A stretch of 64,000 bases of DNA, from assembly GCF_040049255.1 (NCBI RefSeq), contig NZ_JBDZDR010000006.1, positions 186,001 through 250,000 on the forward strand, given 5' to 3'. The translations under genes were made by a program, and so were the position numbers. Shown here in pieces: positions 55,999 to 64,000 of this stretch (positions within the stretch are counted from its first letter, which is position 1; each line of letters begins with the position of its first letter). The DNA is from Pseudaminobacter sp040049255 (GTDB taxonomy: Bacteria; Pseudomonadota; Alphaproteobacteria; Rhizobiales; Rhizobiaceae). The notes under the pieces are model-generated. The model ran no database searches. It saw only the letters and a program-made list of their open reading frames with translations, and was not told the DNA's origin.

Positions 55999-57201
55999 TC
56001 AGTTGACCTCAAACAGGCCGGCAGCGCCCATGCCACCGCCGACGCACATGGTGACTACGACGTAGCGGGCGCCGCGGCGTTTGCCCTCGATCAGTGCATG
56101 CCCGACCAGGCGGGCCCCCGACATGCCGTAAGGATGGCCGACGGAAATCGCGCCGCCATTGACGTTCAGTTTGTCCGGGTCGATTCCGAGCCGTTCCCGG
56201 CAATAGAGGACCTGCACTGCGAACGCCTCGTTGAGTTCCCACAGGCCGATGTCGTCGACCGACAGCCCATGCGCCTTCAGCAGCTTCGGAACCGCAAACA
56301 CCGGGCCAATCCCCATCTCGTCGGGATCGCAGCCTGCCACCGCCATGCCGCGATAGATGCCCAGCGGTTGAAGGCCTCGCTTCTCCGCCTCTCGCGCCTC
56401 CATGAGGAGGCTCGCCGAGGCGCCGTCCGAAAGCTGTGAAGCGTTGCCCGCCGTGATGTAGCCGCCCGCTGCGATCGACTTGCCTCCGGCGAACACCGGC
56501 TTGAGGCTCGACAGCCCCTCGAGCGTGGTCTCGGGGCGATTGCCCTCGTCTCGTTCCAGCGTCACCTCGACGCTCTTTTCCTCGCCGGTCGCCTTGTCCT
56601 TGACCTTCATGACGCTCTTCAGCGGAACGATCTCCGCGTCGAAGCGGCCTTCGGCCTGGGCTTTTGCTGTGCGCATCTGGGAAGACAGGGCATACTCGTC
56701 CTGCGCCTCACGCGAAATGCCATAGCGGGCTGCCACCACCTCGGCGGTTTCGAGCATCGACATATAGAGGTCCGGCTGATGCGCGACCAGCCATGGGTCC
56801 TCGAACCGGTCGAGGTTCATCTTCGGCGTCTGCACCAGCGAGATAGATTCCACTCCACCGCCCACTGTCACCGTCATGCCGTCATGCATGATCTGCTTGG
56901 CTGCGGTTGCGATGGCCATCAGGCCCGAGGCGCACTGGCGGTCGAGCGTCATGCCGGCCACGCTGGTCGGCAGCCCCGCCCTTACCAGCGCCTGCCGCGC
57001 GACGTTCATGTGCGTGGAGCCCTGCTGCATGGCAGCGCCGACCACGACGTCGTCCACTTCCCCCGGCTCGACGCCGGCCCGCTCCACCGCCTTCGCGATC
57101 GCGTGGCCGGCCAGTTCCTGGGCCTGCGTGTCGTTGAAGGCGCCCCGATACGCCTTGCCGATCGGCGTCCGAGCCGTCGAAACGATAACAGCTTCTCTCA
57201 T
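55999..57201 (-). CDS. acetyl-CoA C-acyltransferase (thiolase)
   Basis: A 400-residue thiolase with all catalytic motifs: Cys in LDRQCASGLMAI (about residue 89), His in SVGHPYGMSGARL, and Cys in TMCVGGGMGAAG near the C-terminus. It cleaves 3-oxoacyl-CoA with CoA. It is the last gene after two SDRs on the same strand (gaps of 127 and 51 bases), a likely beta-oxidation-like unit. The length is normal for FadA/acetyl-CoA acetyltransferases. Confidence 0.94.
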   Translation of the reverse strand: MREAVIVSTARTPIGKAYRGAFNDTQAQELAGHAIAKAVERAGVEPGEVDDVVVGAAMQQGSTHMNVARQALVRAGLPTSVAGMTLDRQCASGLMAIATAAKQIMHDGMTVTVGGGVESISLVQTPKMNLDRFEDPWLVAHQPDLYMSMLETAEVVAARYGISREAQDEYALSSQMRTAKAQAEGRFDAEIVPLKSVMKVKDKATGEEKSVEVTLERDEGNRPETTLEGLSSLKPVFAGGKSIAAGGYITAGNASQLSDGASASLLMEAREAEKRGLQPLGIYRGMAVAGCDPDEMGIGPVFAVPKLLKAHGLSVDDIGLWELNEAFAVQVLYCRERLGIDPDKLNVNGGAISVGHPYGMSGARLVGHALIEGKRRGARYVVVTMCVGGGMGAAGLFEVN

Positions 57202-57328
57202 ATGGCATGCCTTTCCAGGGTTCTATTGCAACGGTTGAGTGGGAGCAGAAAGCGCCCGATGGAAAGCTTCCAATCCGGCAGCGTTCCCGCCGCCCCAGGT
57301 ATCGGATCTGTCGCAGCCACGTCGGCCC

Positions 57329-58216
57329 TCAGCCTTTCGGTGCCCGCTGGTAGCCGGCTTTGGCGAGTTCGAGCCTGCCCTGCTGCTCGCCGGCATCCGG
57401 CACCGTTTCGCCCTGGCGATCGGTTATCTCGCTCCATCTCTCGACGATCTCGTCGGCCACATCGGCGCCGCCTCCAAGGTAGATGCCGGAAGTCAGCGTG
57501 ACATGGGCCGTTTCGAACGAGCCGGCACCCGCGCACAGGATCGTCCGCGTCTGCGCATCCTCGTGCACGAGAGCCAGCACGGCCGGGCTGACGTGGGCAG
57601 GCTGCAACAGATCCAGTTCCGCCTGCGGCAACAGGCCTTCGAGCATCTGCGTAGCCGCAGTCGGCGCGATGCAGTTGACGCGGATATTGTTGCGCGCGCC
57701 TTCCAGCGCGAGCGTCTGCATCAGTCCGACCAACGCCATCTTTGCTGCGCCGTAGTTGGACTGGCCGAAATTGCCGTAGAGGCCGGACGACGACGTGGTC
57801 ATGACGATACGCCCGTAGTTCTGCGCCCGCATGTGCTCCCACACGGCCTTGGTGCAATTGACCGAACCCATGAGATGCACGTCGATGATCAACCGGAAGT
57901 CCGCCAGATCCATCTTGGCAAACGTCTTGTCGCGCAGGATGCCGGCATTGTTGACCAATATGTCGACCCTGGACCAACGCTCCACCGTGCGGTCGACCAT
58001 CGCCTGCACGGCGTCGAAATCTGTCACCGAGGCGCCGACGGCCATCGCTTCCCCACCAGCCTGGCGGATTTCCTCTGCCACCCCTTCCGCGGCGGCCTCG
58101 GACAGATCGTTGACGACGACCTTCGCCCCGCGCGTGGCCAGAAGCAGCGCATGGTCGCGCCCCAGTCCCGAGCCCGCACCGGTTACAATGGCCACCTTGC
58201 CTGAAAGATCGATCAT
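57329..58216 (-). CDS. SDR dehydrogenase, multifunctional-enzyme-type 2-like (3-hydroxyacyl-CoA)
   Basis: A 295-residue SDR similar to the dehydrogenase part of peroxisomal multifunctional enzyme 2: VAIVTGAGSGLGRDHALLLATRGAKVVVND, ILVNNAGILRDKTFAKM, TTSSSGLYGNFGQSNYGAAK (Ser and YxxxK), then a C-terminal extension of about 60 residues with GIYLGGGADVADEIVERWSEI. In this group the extra C-terminal arm helps dimer formation and substrate choice. Beta-hydroxyacyl-CoA or steroid-like substrates are likely. It is in the same unit as the next SDR and the thiolase. Confidence 0.88.
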   Translation of the reverse strand: MIDLSGKVAIVTGAGSGLGRDHALLLATRGAKVVVNDLSEAAAEGVAEEIRQAGGEAMAVGASVTDFDAVQAMVDRTVERWSRVDILVNNAGILRDKTFAKMDLADFRLIIDVHLMGSVNCTKAVWEHMRAQNYGRIVMTTSSSGLYGNFGQSNYGAAKMALVGLMQTLALEGARNNIRVNCIAPTAATQMLEGLLPQAELDLLQPAHVSPAVLALVHEDAQTRTILCAGAGSFETAHVTLTSGIYLGGGADVADEIVERWSEITDRQGETVPDAGEQQGRLELAKAGYQRAPKG

Positions 58217-58267
58217 CTTGCCTTCAACTCTCGTTATGTTGCTCTTGGGTTCCTGCGGAAATGTCCG

Positions 58268-59059
58268 TCACGGGTCGATCATGTCTGGCGGGCAGGCATG
58301 CACCACGCCGCCGTCGACCGTCAGCACCTCGCCGACGACATAGTCACCGGCGCGGCTGGCCAGGTAGACCGCCGCCGCCGCAATATCCTCCGGCCGACCC
58401 ACACGCCCCGCCGGTATCGAGACGAGATAGTCCTCGCCATGATCGCGGGCCGCCCTGTTCATCTCCGACGGGAAGGCGCCGGGCGCGATCGCCGTCGCGA
58501 CGATGTGGTCGCGGATCAACCGGGCGGCCATCCGGCGCACCAGATGATGCACGGCCGCCTTCGAGGCCTGGTAGCTGTAGGTCTCCCAGGGACTGATGCG
58601 CAGGCCGTCGATCGATCCGATGGAGATCATCTTCGACGGCCGATCCGGCCGGGCGGCCGCCTTGAGCGCCGGGTAAAGCGCCTGTGCCAGGAAGAACGGC
58701 GCCTTGACGTTGATGTTGAAGACCTTGTCCCAGCCGCCTTCCGGGAAGGTCTCGAATTCGGAGCCCCAGGCTGCCCCTGCATTGTTCACAAGGATGTCGA
58801 GCGCAGGCTCACGCTCCATGAGTGCGGCGGCCAGCGCCTGTGCACCGGCGACCGTGGAGACGTCGGCAGGCAGCGCAATGCAGCGCGGCCCCATTTCCCC
58901 GGCAGCCGCCTCGCACTGGTCGGCTTTTCTGGCCGAGATATAGACGCGCGCGCCCTGCGCCAGGAAACCCTCCGCGATCATCCTGCCGATGCCGCGTGAT
59001 CCGCCGGTGATCAGCGCGACGCGCCCTTCCAGCGAAAAGAGTGATGCGATGTCCAGCAT
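58268..59059 (-). CDS. SDR-family oxidoreductase
   Basis: A 263-residue classical SDR: VALITGGSRGIGRMIA, SARKADQC (Arg after the second strand suggests NADP use), ILVNNAGAAWGSEFETFPEGGWDKVFNINVKAPF, ISIGSIDGLR with catalytic Ser, YSYQASKAAVH as YxxxK, and YVVGEVLTVDGG. Its sequence is closest in style to rhamnolipid-gene-type RhlG reductases of the SDR family. It is the first gene of the SDR-SDR-thiolase unit; a 16-base operator candidate lies 69-84 bases upstream. Confidence 0.9.
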   Translation of the reverse strand: MLDIASLFSLEGRVALITGGSRGIGRMIAEGFLAQGARVYISARKADQCEAAAGEMGPRCIALPADVSTVAGAQALAAALMEREPALDILVNNAGAAWGSEFETFPEGGWDKVFNINVKAPFFLAQALYPALKAAARPDRPSKMISIGSIDGLRISPWETYSYQASKAAVHHLVRRMAARLIRDHIVATAIAPGAFPSEMNRAARDHGEDYLVSIPAGRVGRPEDIAAAAVYLASRAGDYVVGEVLTVDGGVVHACPPDMIDP

Positions 59060-59127
59060 GAATGTCCCCCAACTCCATGGATCGCTTGCCGCCTGTTACG
59101 CCGAGGCGGCCACGATGACAAGAGAAT

Positions 59128-59143
59128 TTGTACGAATGTACTG
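59128..59143. promoter_or_regulatory. 16-base operator candidate upstream of the SDR-SDR-thiolase unit
   Basis: TTGTACGAATGTACTG contains GTAC-N4-GTAC. It matches 62439-62454 at 14 of 16 bases, with both differences in the central four. The two sites lie upstream of the two catabolic units that flank the double-TetR gene. Confidence 0.6.
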
Positions 59144-59146
59144 TTA

Positions 59147-60436
59147 TTAACCTGGTTCGGCGATGCTCTTGCCGATGGCAGCGGCAAAATCCTGCCGGGA
59201 ATGGGAAAGATTGGTCGTGTCGAGCTGGGCGACGGTGCCGCGGATCAGCTTTCCGACAAACAGGGCCTGCAATTGCAGGGGAGCTCCAGCCACGACGGCA
59301 CCGCCGGCGGAGATCGCGGCCAGCCGTCGCATCCATGCATTTTGCTGGTCGAGAAGGGCGCTGCTCACTGCCCCGCGAAGCTCCGCATCCTGGGCGGCGC
59401 CCATCCAGACCGAGTAGTAGCCGACATTTTCACGCGCGAACTCGAGCAGCTCGCGAAAGAAGATCGTCGTGGTGAGGTCGACGAGCCGGGCCCGATCCAT
59501 GTCCGCCACCGCGACGGCCCCGATGCCTTCCCGGTAGCGGGCCTTGGCGCGTTCGAACATGGTCGTCTGGGCGGCTTCCAGCAGGCTGCTGATCGTCGGG
59601 AAATAATAACTGGGGCCGCTGCGGACCATTCCGGCCCGTTCGGCTATGCTGGCATGGGAGACGGCCGCCGCCCCGTCGGCGACGAGCACGTCGATTGCCG
59701 CCTCGATCAACCGGTTTCGCGTCTCCAACTGCCGCGGTCGAAGCGCCTCAAGCGATGGCGCCCGAGGTAAACGTCCTTTCGCGGCCAAAGCTTCGATCGC
59801 CGGCAATTGATCGAGGCCGACACGACCGTAGAGCAAGTCGAAGACAGTTTCCTGATCCAGCATCAGGGGGTGCAGCAGGACCGTGAAGCCGACGGTGATG
59901 TCGATCGCGGCGCCGGGACGCAGCGATGAAGCGCCCGGGAAGGCGTCGGCGATTCCGGCCCAGATCGCATCCAGCTCCGAATACCAGCGCTGCGCCATCG
60001 CCCGCCCCTCGCTGTTGCGGCCGCCATGCAGCATCAGCTCGCACCAGGCCAGGGAACGCGTTCGCTCGCGGCCGAGGGCAGTGGCGGCAACGCGGACGAC
60101 AAGATCGTCCAGCGAACGGATCTCGGTTTCCTCATTCGCGCGCAGACGTTGCTGCAGACGCCGGAAAGCGTCGAGATAGCCCTCCATGAGGGTTCGCGAG
60201 GTTTCCGCAAGAATGTCCTGCTTGGTCCCGAAGTGATAGGTCGTCGCGGCCAGGCTCACCCCGCCGGCGTGGGCGACCGCCCGGTGGGTCAGACCGGAGA
60301 CGCCGCGCGATGCCAGCACCTTTATCGCGCCTTCCGCGATCTTCCGGCGCGTTCTCAGGGTCCTTTCCTGCACCGCGCGCTTCATCACCGTGCCGCTGTC
60401 GCGCATGTCTTTCGTTGCTGGCCTCGCGATCTCCAT
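59147..60436 (-). CDS. double TetR-domain transcriptional regulator
   Basis: A 429-residue protein with two full TetR repressor units in one chain. Unit 1 has its helix-turn-helix at about residues 26-75 (RRKIAEGAIKVLASRGVSGLTHRAVAHAGGVSLAATTYHFGTKQDIL). Unit 2 has its own at about 240-290 (RNRLIEAAIDVLVADGAAAVSHASIAERAGMVRSGPSYYFPTISSLL). Most TetR proteins dimerise to bind DNA, so a covalent pair may bind an asymmetric site. It lies between two units carrying the same operator candidate. No strong ribosome site marks ATG 60436, so a start at 60406 or 60385 is possible. Confidence 0.9.
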   Translation of the reverse strand: MEIARPATKDMRDSGTVMKRAVQERTLRTRRKIAEGAIKVLASRGVSGLTHRAVAHAGGVSLAATTYHFGTKQDILAETSRTLMEGYLDAFRRLQQRLRANEETEIRSLDDLVVRVAATALGRERTRSLAWCELMLHGGRNSEGRAMAQRWYSELDAIWAGIADAFPGASSLRPGAAIDITVGFTVLLHPLMLDQETVFDLLYGRVGLDQLPAIEALAAKGRLPRAPSLEALRPRQLETRNRLIEAAIDVLVADGAAAVSHASIAERAGMVRSGPSYYFPTISSLLEAAQTTMFERAKARYREGIGAVAVADMDRARLVDLTTTIFFRELLEFARENVGYYSVWMGAAQDAELRGAVSSALLDQQNAWMRRLAAISAGGAVVAGAPLQLQALFVGKLIRGTVAQLDTTNLSHSRQDFAAAIGKSIAEPG

Positions 60437-60530
60437 CGACCGACTGGATAGCGCAGTCGGGCGGACAAGCCTAGATCACCATGCGTCCTGACGGACGCGG
60501 TTGGGCAATCCATCCCCTTGCTTGAGCGTC

Positions 60531-60574
60531 CAATTTTCCGAAAGCCGGATTTCATTTCTCGGTACGATGGTCTA
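60531..60574. repeat. degenerate copy of the intergenic palindrome at the acyl-CoA dehydrogenase stop
   Basis: The sequence from TTTTCCGAAAGC to TCTAG lines up with 21609-21649 (TTTCCCGAAAGC ... TCTAG) with several mismatches, and again ends exactly in the stop codon of a leftward gene. The hairpin here is weakened. Confidence 0.45.
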
Positions 60575-62374
60575 GCAGCCGAACATGGTCGGCGGCGCGT
60601 CGAGACAGGTCCTGTCGAGCGCGCTGCATAGCCTCAGTCGCGTGATCGCCAGTGGCAACTCGTAGCGGCTGAAGTATCGGTATGCCGCCATCTTGCCTTC
60701 GTAGAATTCTCGTCCCGCTTCCGAACCGTCACCCGCCGCGATGGCCTCGGCCGCCACGATTGCCTGCCTCAGCCACATCCACCCTACGACAACATGGCCG
60801 AACGCATCGAGGTAGAGGGTAGCGTTGGCAAGCCGGGCCGCCAGGTCGCTGCAGCCGAGCAGGGTGTCGGTCGTCTCGGAAAGAACGCCAAGGCACTCCG
60901 ACAGAATTGCGGCTTCCTCGGCAAGTCGCTCGATCTTGCCGGCCGCCGTGACGGTCTCGTGCGCAAGATTGACAAAGCGCCGCATCGTCCGACCCTTGTC
61001 GGCGCTGACCTTGCGCCCGACCAGGTCCATGCCCTGGATGCCGAAGGTGCCTTCGTGGATGTGGTTGAGCCGGTTGTCGCGATAGAGCCGCTCCAGCGGA
61101 TAGTCGCGCGTGTAGCCGTAGCCGCCGAGCACCTGGATCGCCCATTTGTTGGCCTCGAGGCAATGTTCAGACGGCCATGATTTGACGACGGGGGTGAGCA
61201 GCCCCAGCAGCGCGGCCAGCCATTCGGCGGTTTCAGCATCCTCGGCCACCGCCAGTTCGTCGACGAGCGTCGCGCAATAGAGGCACAATGCCTGCGCGCC
61301 CTCCACCGCCGCTTTCTGCGCCATCAGCATGCGACGTATGTCGGCATGCTCGATGATCGGTACCGGCGCTGCAAGCGGGTCCTTCTGGTCGATTCGCCGT
61401 CCCTGCGCCCGGGTCTTTGCGTAGTCCGATGCGTAGAGGTAGCCGCCGAGAGCAGCCATGACCGAGGCATGGCCGACGCCGATGCGCGCCTCGTTCATCA
61501 TATGGAACATATATTCGAGGCCGCGATGCGGTTCGCCTATGAGGTATCCGAGCGTTTCTCCGGCTTCGCCGAAATTGAGGAGGCAGTTGGTGGTGCCGCG
61601 CTGACCCATCTTGTGGTTGAGACCGGCGAGAGCGATGTTGTTCGCCTCCACGATGCAGCCGTCGGCCAGCACGCGTCGCTTCGGCACGAGGAACAGTGAG
61701 ATGCCCTTGCTGCCGGCGGGGCCGCCGGGAATTTTGGCGAGCACCATGTGGACGATGTTTTCCGAGATCTCCTGCTCGCCACCCGAAATCCACATCTTGC
61801 TGCCGCGGATGCGATATAGGCCGTCGTCGCCTAGCATGGCGGTGGTGCGGATGTCGCCAAGCGACGAGCCGGCCTGCGGCTCCGAAAGGCACATGGTGCC
61901 AAACCATCGGCCTTCGAGCATCGGCGGCAGGAAGCGAGCCTTCAGCTCCTCCGATCCGAATGCGCTCAAAAGGTTCGCGGCGGCGATCGTCAGGAAGGCG
62001 TAGTTCGTGACGGCCGTGTTGGCACAGGTGAACATGCCGCTGGCGGCGGTGTGAAGCACCCACGGCGCCTGCAGGCCGCCGAGCTCCGCCTTGAAAGGCA
62101 GAGCAAAAAAGCCCGCCTGCGCATAGGCGCCGAGCGCCTGGTCGATGCCTGCGGGCAGCACGACGCCGCCGTCGACAAAGCGAGGCTCGTCGGCGTCCAC
62201 CCTGGCAGCTATCGGAAGGAACTCCGTCTCGGCAATGCGCTGCGCCGCATCCAGAATCTGGCACATCGCATTGCGATCGTAGGAGGCAAATCGCGGGTGG
62301 GACTGCAGCCGCTCGATGTCGAGCAGCTCAAACAAGACGAAGTCCAGTTCGCGCCGATCGACGACCATCGACAT
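60572..62374 (-). CDS. acyl-CoA dehydrogenase, long (about 600 aa, DmdC/FadE-like) type
   Basis: A 600-residue flavin-dependent acyl-CoA dehydrogenase. FAD/substrate motifs are MCLSEPQAGSSLGDIRTTA, YRIRGSKMWISGGEQ, and QVLGGYGYTRDYPLERLYRDNRLNHIHEGTFGIQGMDLVGRK, which carries the catalytic glutamate. The extra C-terminal 130 or so residues mark the longer DmdC/FadE5-like group. GGGGAGG lies 7 bases before ATG 62374. It introduces the alpha-beta double bond in acyl-CoA breakdown. The operator candidate at 62439-62454 precedes it. The double-TetR gene follows after 135 bases. Confidence 0.93.
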   Translation of the reverse strand: MSMVVDRRELDFVLFELLDIERLQSHPRFASYDRNAMCQILDAAQRIAETEFLPIAARVDADEPRFVDGGVVLPAGIDQALGAYAQAGFFALPFKAELGGLQAPWVLHTAASGMFTCANTAVTNYAFLTIAAANLLSAFGSEELKARFLPPMLEGRWFGTMCLSEPQAGSSLGDIRTTAMLGDDGLYRIRGSKMWISGGEQEISENIVHMVLAKIPGGPAGSKGISLFLVPKRRVLADGCIVEANNIALAGLNHKMGQRGTTNCLLNFGEAGETLGYLIGEPHRGLEYMFHMMNEARIGVGHASVMAALGGYLYASDYAKTRAQGRRIDQKDPLAAPVPIIEHADIRRMLMAQKAAVEGAQALCLYCATLVDELAVAEDAETAEWLAALLGLLTPVVKSWPSEHCLEANKWAIQVLGGYGYTRDYPLERLYRDNRLNHIHEGTFGIQGMDLVGRKVSADKGRTMRRFVNLAHETVTAAGKIERLAEEAAILSECLGVLSETTDTLLGCSDLAARLANATLYLDAFGHVVVGWMWLRQAIVAAEAIAAGDGSEAGREFYEGKMAAYRYFSRYELPLAITRLRLCSALDRTCLDAPPTMFGC

Positions 62375-62438
62375 GGCGGCCTCCCCTGAATGAAGATGCC
62401 CCCCCAATAGCGCAGCGCTTCGCCAGTGTCGACATTAA

Positions 62439-62454
62439 TTGTACGTTTGTACTG
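62439..62454. promoter_or_regulatory. 16-base operator candidate upstream of the acyl-CoA dehydrogenase
   Basis: TTGTACGTTTGTACTG, 65-80 bases before the acyl-CoA dehydrogenase start, is the partner of 59128-59143. Both lie in the same orientation relative to the leftward genes they precede and are embedded in AT-rich DNA, as expected for promoter sites. Confidence 0.6.
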
Positions 62455-62516
62455 ATTTTATGCAGGAGTATCCATCGAGACGATAACCAACGGCAACCCG
62501 CCAAATGGCCCTGTCG

Positions 62517-64000
62517 TCATCCAGCGTCTCGATACACCGGCTGCCTCTTGCTCGCGAAGGCGGCAAGTCCCTCGGCGAGATCGGCACCATGGACGTGGCT
62601 TGCGAAATGCTCGATTTCGGCGCGCAGTCGCCGGTGACGCCGTTCGTCGCCCGCTTCGGGGCGGGTCAGCTGCTTGATGTGCCTCAGCGCCTGCGGGCTG
62701 CACCGGCAGATTTCGCGCGCAAGCTCTCTTGCCCGCTCCATCAGCCGTTCCTTCGGCACGGCTTCGTTGACGAGACCCCACGCGGCAGCGGTCCTGGCGT
62801 CGATCAAGGACGCGGTGAAGAAGAGTTGCGACGCGCGTAGCGGCCCGATCTTTTCGGCCAGACGCACTGTCGCGCCTCCGGCAGGAACGATGCCATATCG
62901 CGCGTGTCCGTCGCCGATCTTCGCGTCCTCGGCGGCGATGACGACATCGCAGGCCAGCAACAACTCGAGCCCGCCCGCGACCGCCACGCCATTGACCGCA
63001 GCGACCACCGGAACAGGCAGGTCCTCGACCATCTGGATGACGTCCTGATTGTATCTCAGCGTATCGATCAGCCTGGTGCCGCCAGCTTTCAGAGCCGCCT
63101 CGAACTCGATGAGATCGCCGCCCGCGCAAAAGGCCCGTCCCGCGCCGGTCAGGATCACCACACGCAATCCCGGAAGCTCGCTGAGGGCGCGAAGCCGCCG
63201 TTCGAGCGCTTGCATCAATGCTTCCGAGGCAGCATTCAAGCTTTCGGGGCGGTCGAATGTAAGCGTGGCTATGCCGTCTTCGACGTCGAGACGGACGGGC
63301 TCGGCATCCTGTTTTTCGACACGTCGCAGCACATAGCTCTGCGGCAGCGGCCTGAGCGCGGCCTCAACTTGCGCCGCCTGCGCTGTGCTGGCCCCTGAAA
63401 GCGCGATCTCGGCCAGCGTGCGCTTCTGACCGTCGAGGTAGACCTCTACGGTCGCAGAAGCGCCCGGCCCGCAGATCCGTTCCACTTCAAGACGCACCTT
63501 CTCCTTGATCGCGAGGTCGCGCAAGGTCGGCTTGAACACCTTGCCCACAGCCGTCACCGGCAGCGAGTCGATGACGAGCACGCTGCGCGGTCGCGCCGGG
63601 GGCTCATGGACGTTCGCCTCCAGATACCCCTTCAGCGCCTCCACATCGATCCGTGCGCCCGGCGCCGGCACGACGAACAGCGCCGGCACCTCTCCGGCAT
63701 ATTGATCGGGCATGCCGACGGCAGCGCTGATCTGCACACCGGGGAACCTGTTTGCCACGTCCTCAATCGCCGCCGGGTCGATGTTGTGACCGCTGCGCAC
63801 GATGAGGTCCTTCTCGCGACCGGTCAGCACCAGGCGCTCATCAGCCGTCAGGTAGCCGACATCGCCCGTCGTCAGCCAGCCGTCGTCGCTGAGCGTACCG
63901 AGATTGTGCTTCGGGTCCACATAACCGGGGAACACCTGCGGTCCGCGCACCTCTACCGAGCCGCTCTCACCCGGCCCGCACGGCTCCCCATCAGAGCCCA
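62517..64000 (-). CDS. acyl-CoA synthetase C-terminal part fused to enoyl-CoA hydratase/isomerase (gene runs off the window)
   Basis: The frame is open to the right edge, so the N-terminus is missing. The visible 5' part is the end of an AMP-forming ligase: GWLTTGDVGYLTADERLVLTGREKDLIVRSGHNIDP and the catalytic lysine region PVTAVGKVFKPTLRD. After a linker of about 60 residues a complete crotonase domain follows: DVEDGIATLTFDRPESLNA, GAGRAFCAGGDLIEF, VNGVAVAGGLELLLACDVV (first Glu), GIVPAGGATVRLAEKIG and AWGLVNEAVP. The position of the second hydratase glutamate reads GHARYG, so hydratase chemistry may be changed to isomerase or another activity. The fusion could activate an acid and process its enoyl product. 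Confidence 0.88.
   Translation of the reverse strand, partial: GSDGEPCGPGESGSVEVRGPQVFPGYVDPKHNLGTLSDDGWLTTGDVGYLTADERLVLTGREKDLIVRSGHNIDPAAIEDVANRFPGVQISAAVGMPDQYAGEVPALFVVPAPGARIDVEALKGYLEANVHEPPARPRSVLVIDSLPVTAVGKVFKPTLRDLAIKEKVRLEVERICGPGASATVEVYLDGQKRTLAEIALSGASTAQAAQVEAALRPLPQSYVLRRVEKQDAEPVRLDVEDGIATLTFDRPESLNAASEALMQALERRLRALSELPGLRVVILTGAGRAFCAGGDLIEFEAALKAGGTRLIDTLRYNQDVIQMVEDLPVPVVAAVNGVAVAGGLELLLACDVVIAAEDAKIGDGHARYGIVPAGGATVRLAEKIGPLRASQLFFTASLIDARTAAAWGLVNEAVPKERLMERARELAREICRCSPQALRHIKQLTRPEAGDERRHRRLRAEIEHFASHVHGADLAEGLAAFASKRQPVYRDAG

Overview
The window is about 64 kb of GC-rich DNA, densely packed with genes, from what looks like an alphaproteobacterium of the order Hyphomicrobiales. 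A Mesorhizobium, Aminobacter or Chelativorans-like Phyllobacteriaceae member fits best. This is inferred from the many solute-binding-protein transporters (ABC and TRAP), the numerous 4-base ATGA stop/start overlaps, the SDR, TetR and IclR-rich catabolic clusters, and the EgtB/EgtD pair. No rRNA, tRNA, CRISPR array, complete insertion sequence or phage gene was recognised.

Layout. 1-3358: the end of a peptide/opine-type ABC transporter (binding-protein tail, double ATPase) with a PHP-type metallohydrolase. 3479-5106: marR and a FUSC-family exporter under paired MarR-like palindromes. 5398-8390: copC-copD, a secreted protein of unknown function and three very small membrane proteins. 8623-12365: a paoABC-like periplasmic aldehyde oxidoreductase. 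12497-19108: a polar amino-acid-type ABC transporter split around an IclR regulator, two SDRs and a polysaccharide-deacetylase-family hydrolase. Two copies of one compound operator tie this block together. 19217-24666: a TRAP transporter with shikimate/quinate-dehydrogenase-like and type II dehydroquinase-like enzymes and a divergent TetR. 24773-27509: a metallophosphoesterase, cupredoxin, ECF sigma and anti-sigma operon. 27638-31766: a hydrolase, an MliC-like protein, a VOC protein and ergothioneine genes egtD/egtB.

31970-44743 is the most unusual block. An AraC-type regulator is followed by a 2,656-residue exported protein built from about 17 tandem Ig-like/DUF11 and Cna-B/SpaA-like modules, and then, with a 4-base overlap, by a 1,202-residue predicted outer-membrane beta-barrel. 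I read this as a two-component surface-display or adhesion system whose function I cannot assign. It is bounded on the AraC side by a strikingly AT-rich stretch (about 44925-45055).

45252-52056 is a ribose-type ABC transporter in which one permease is fused to an SMP-30/strictosidine-synthase-like beta-propeller and a second propeller gene follows. 52364-64000 is a fatty-acid or steroid/terpenoid-like acyl-CoA degradation region. It holds an acyl-CoA ligase, thiolase, two SDRs, a double-TetR regulator, an acyl-CoA dehydrogenase and a ligase/enoyl-CoA-hydratase fusion, with decayed SDR and thiolase remnants. A nearly identical 16-base site precedes two of its transcription units.

All calls come from reading the sequence and remembered family motifs. 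No database search or structure prediction was run.
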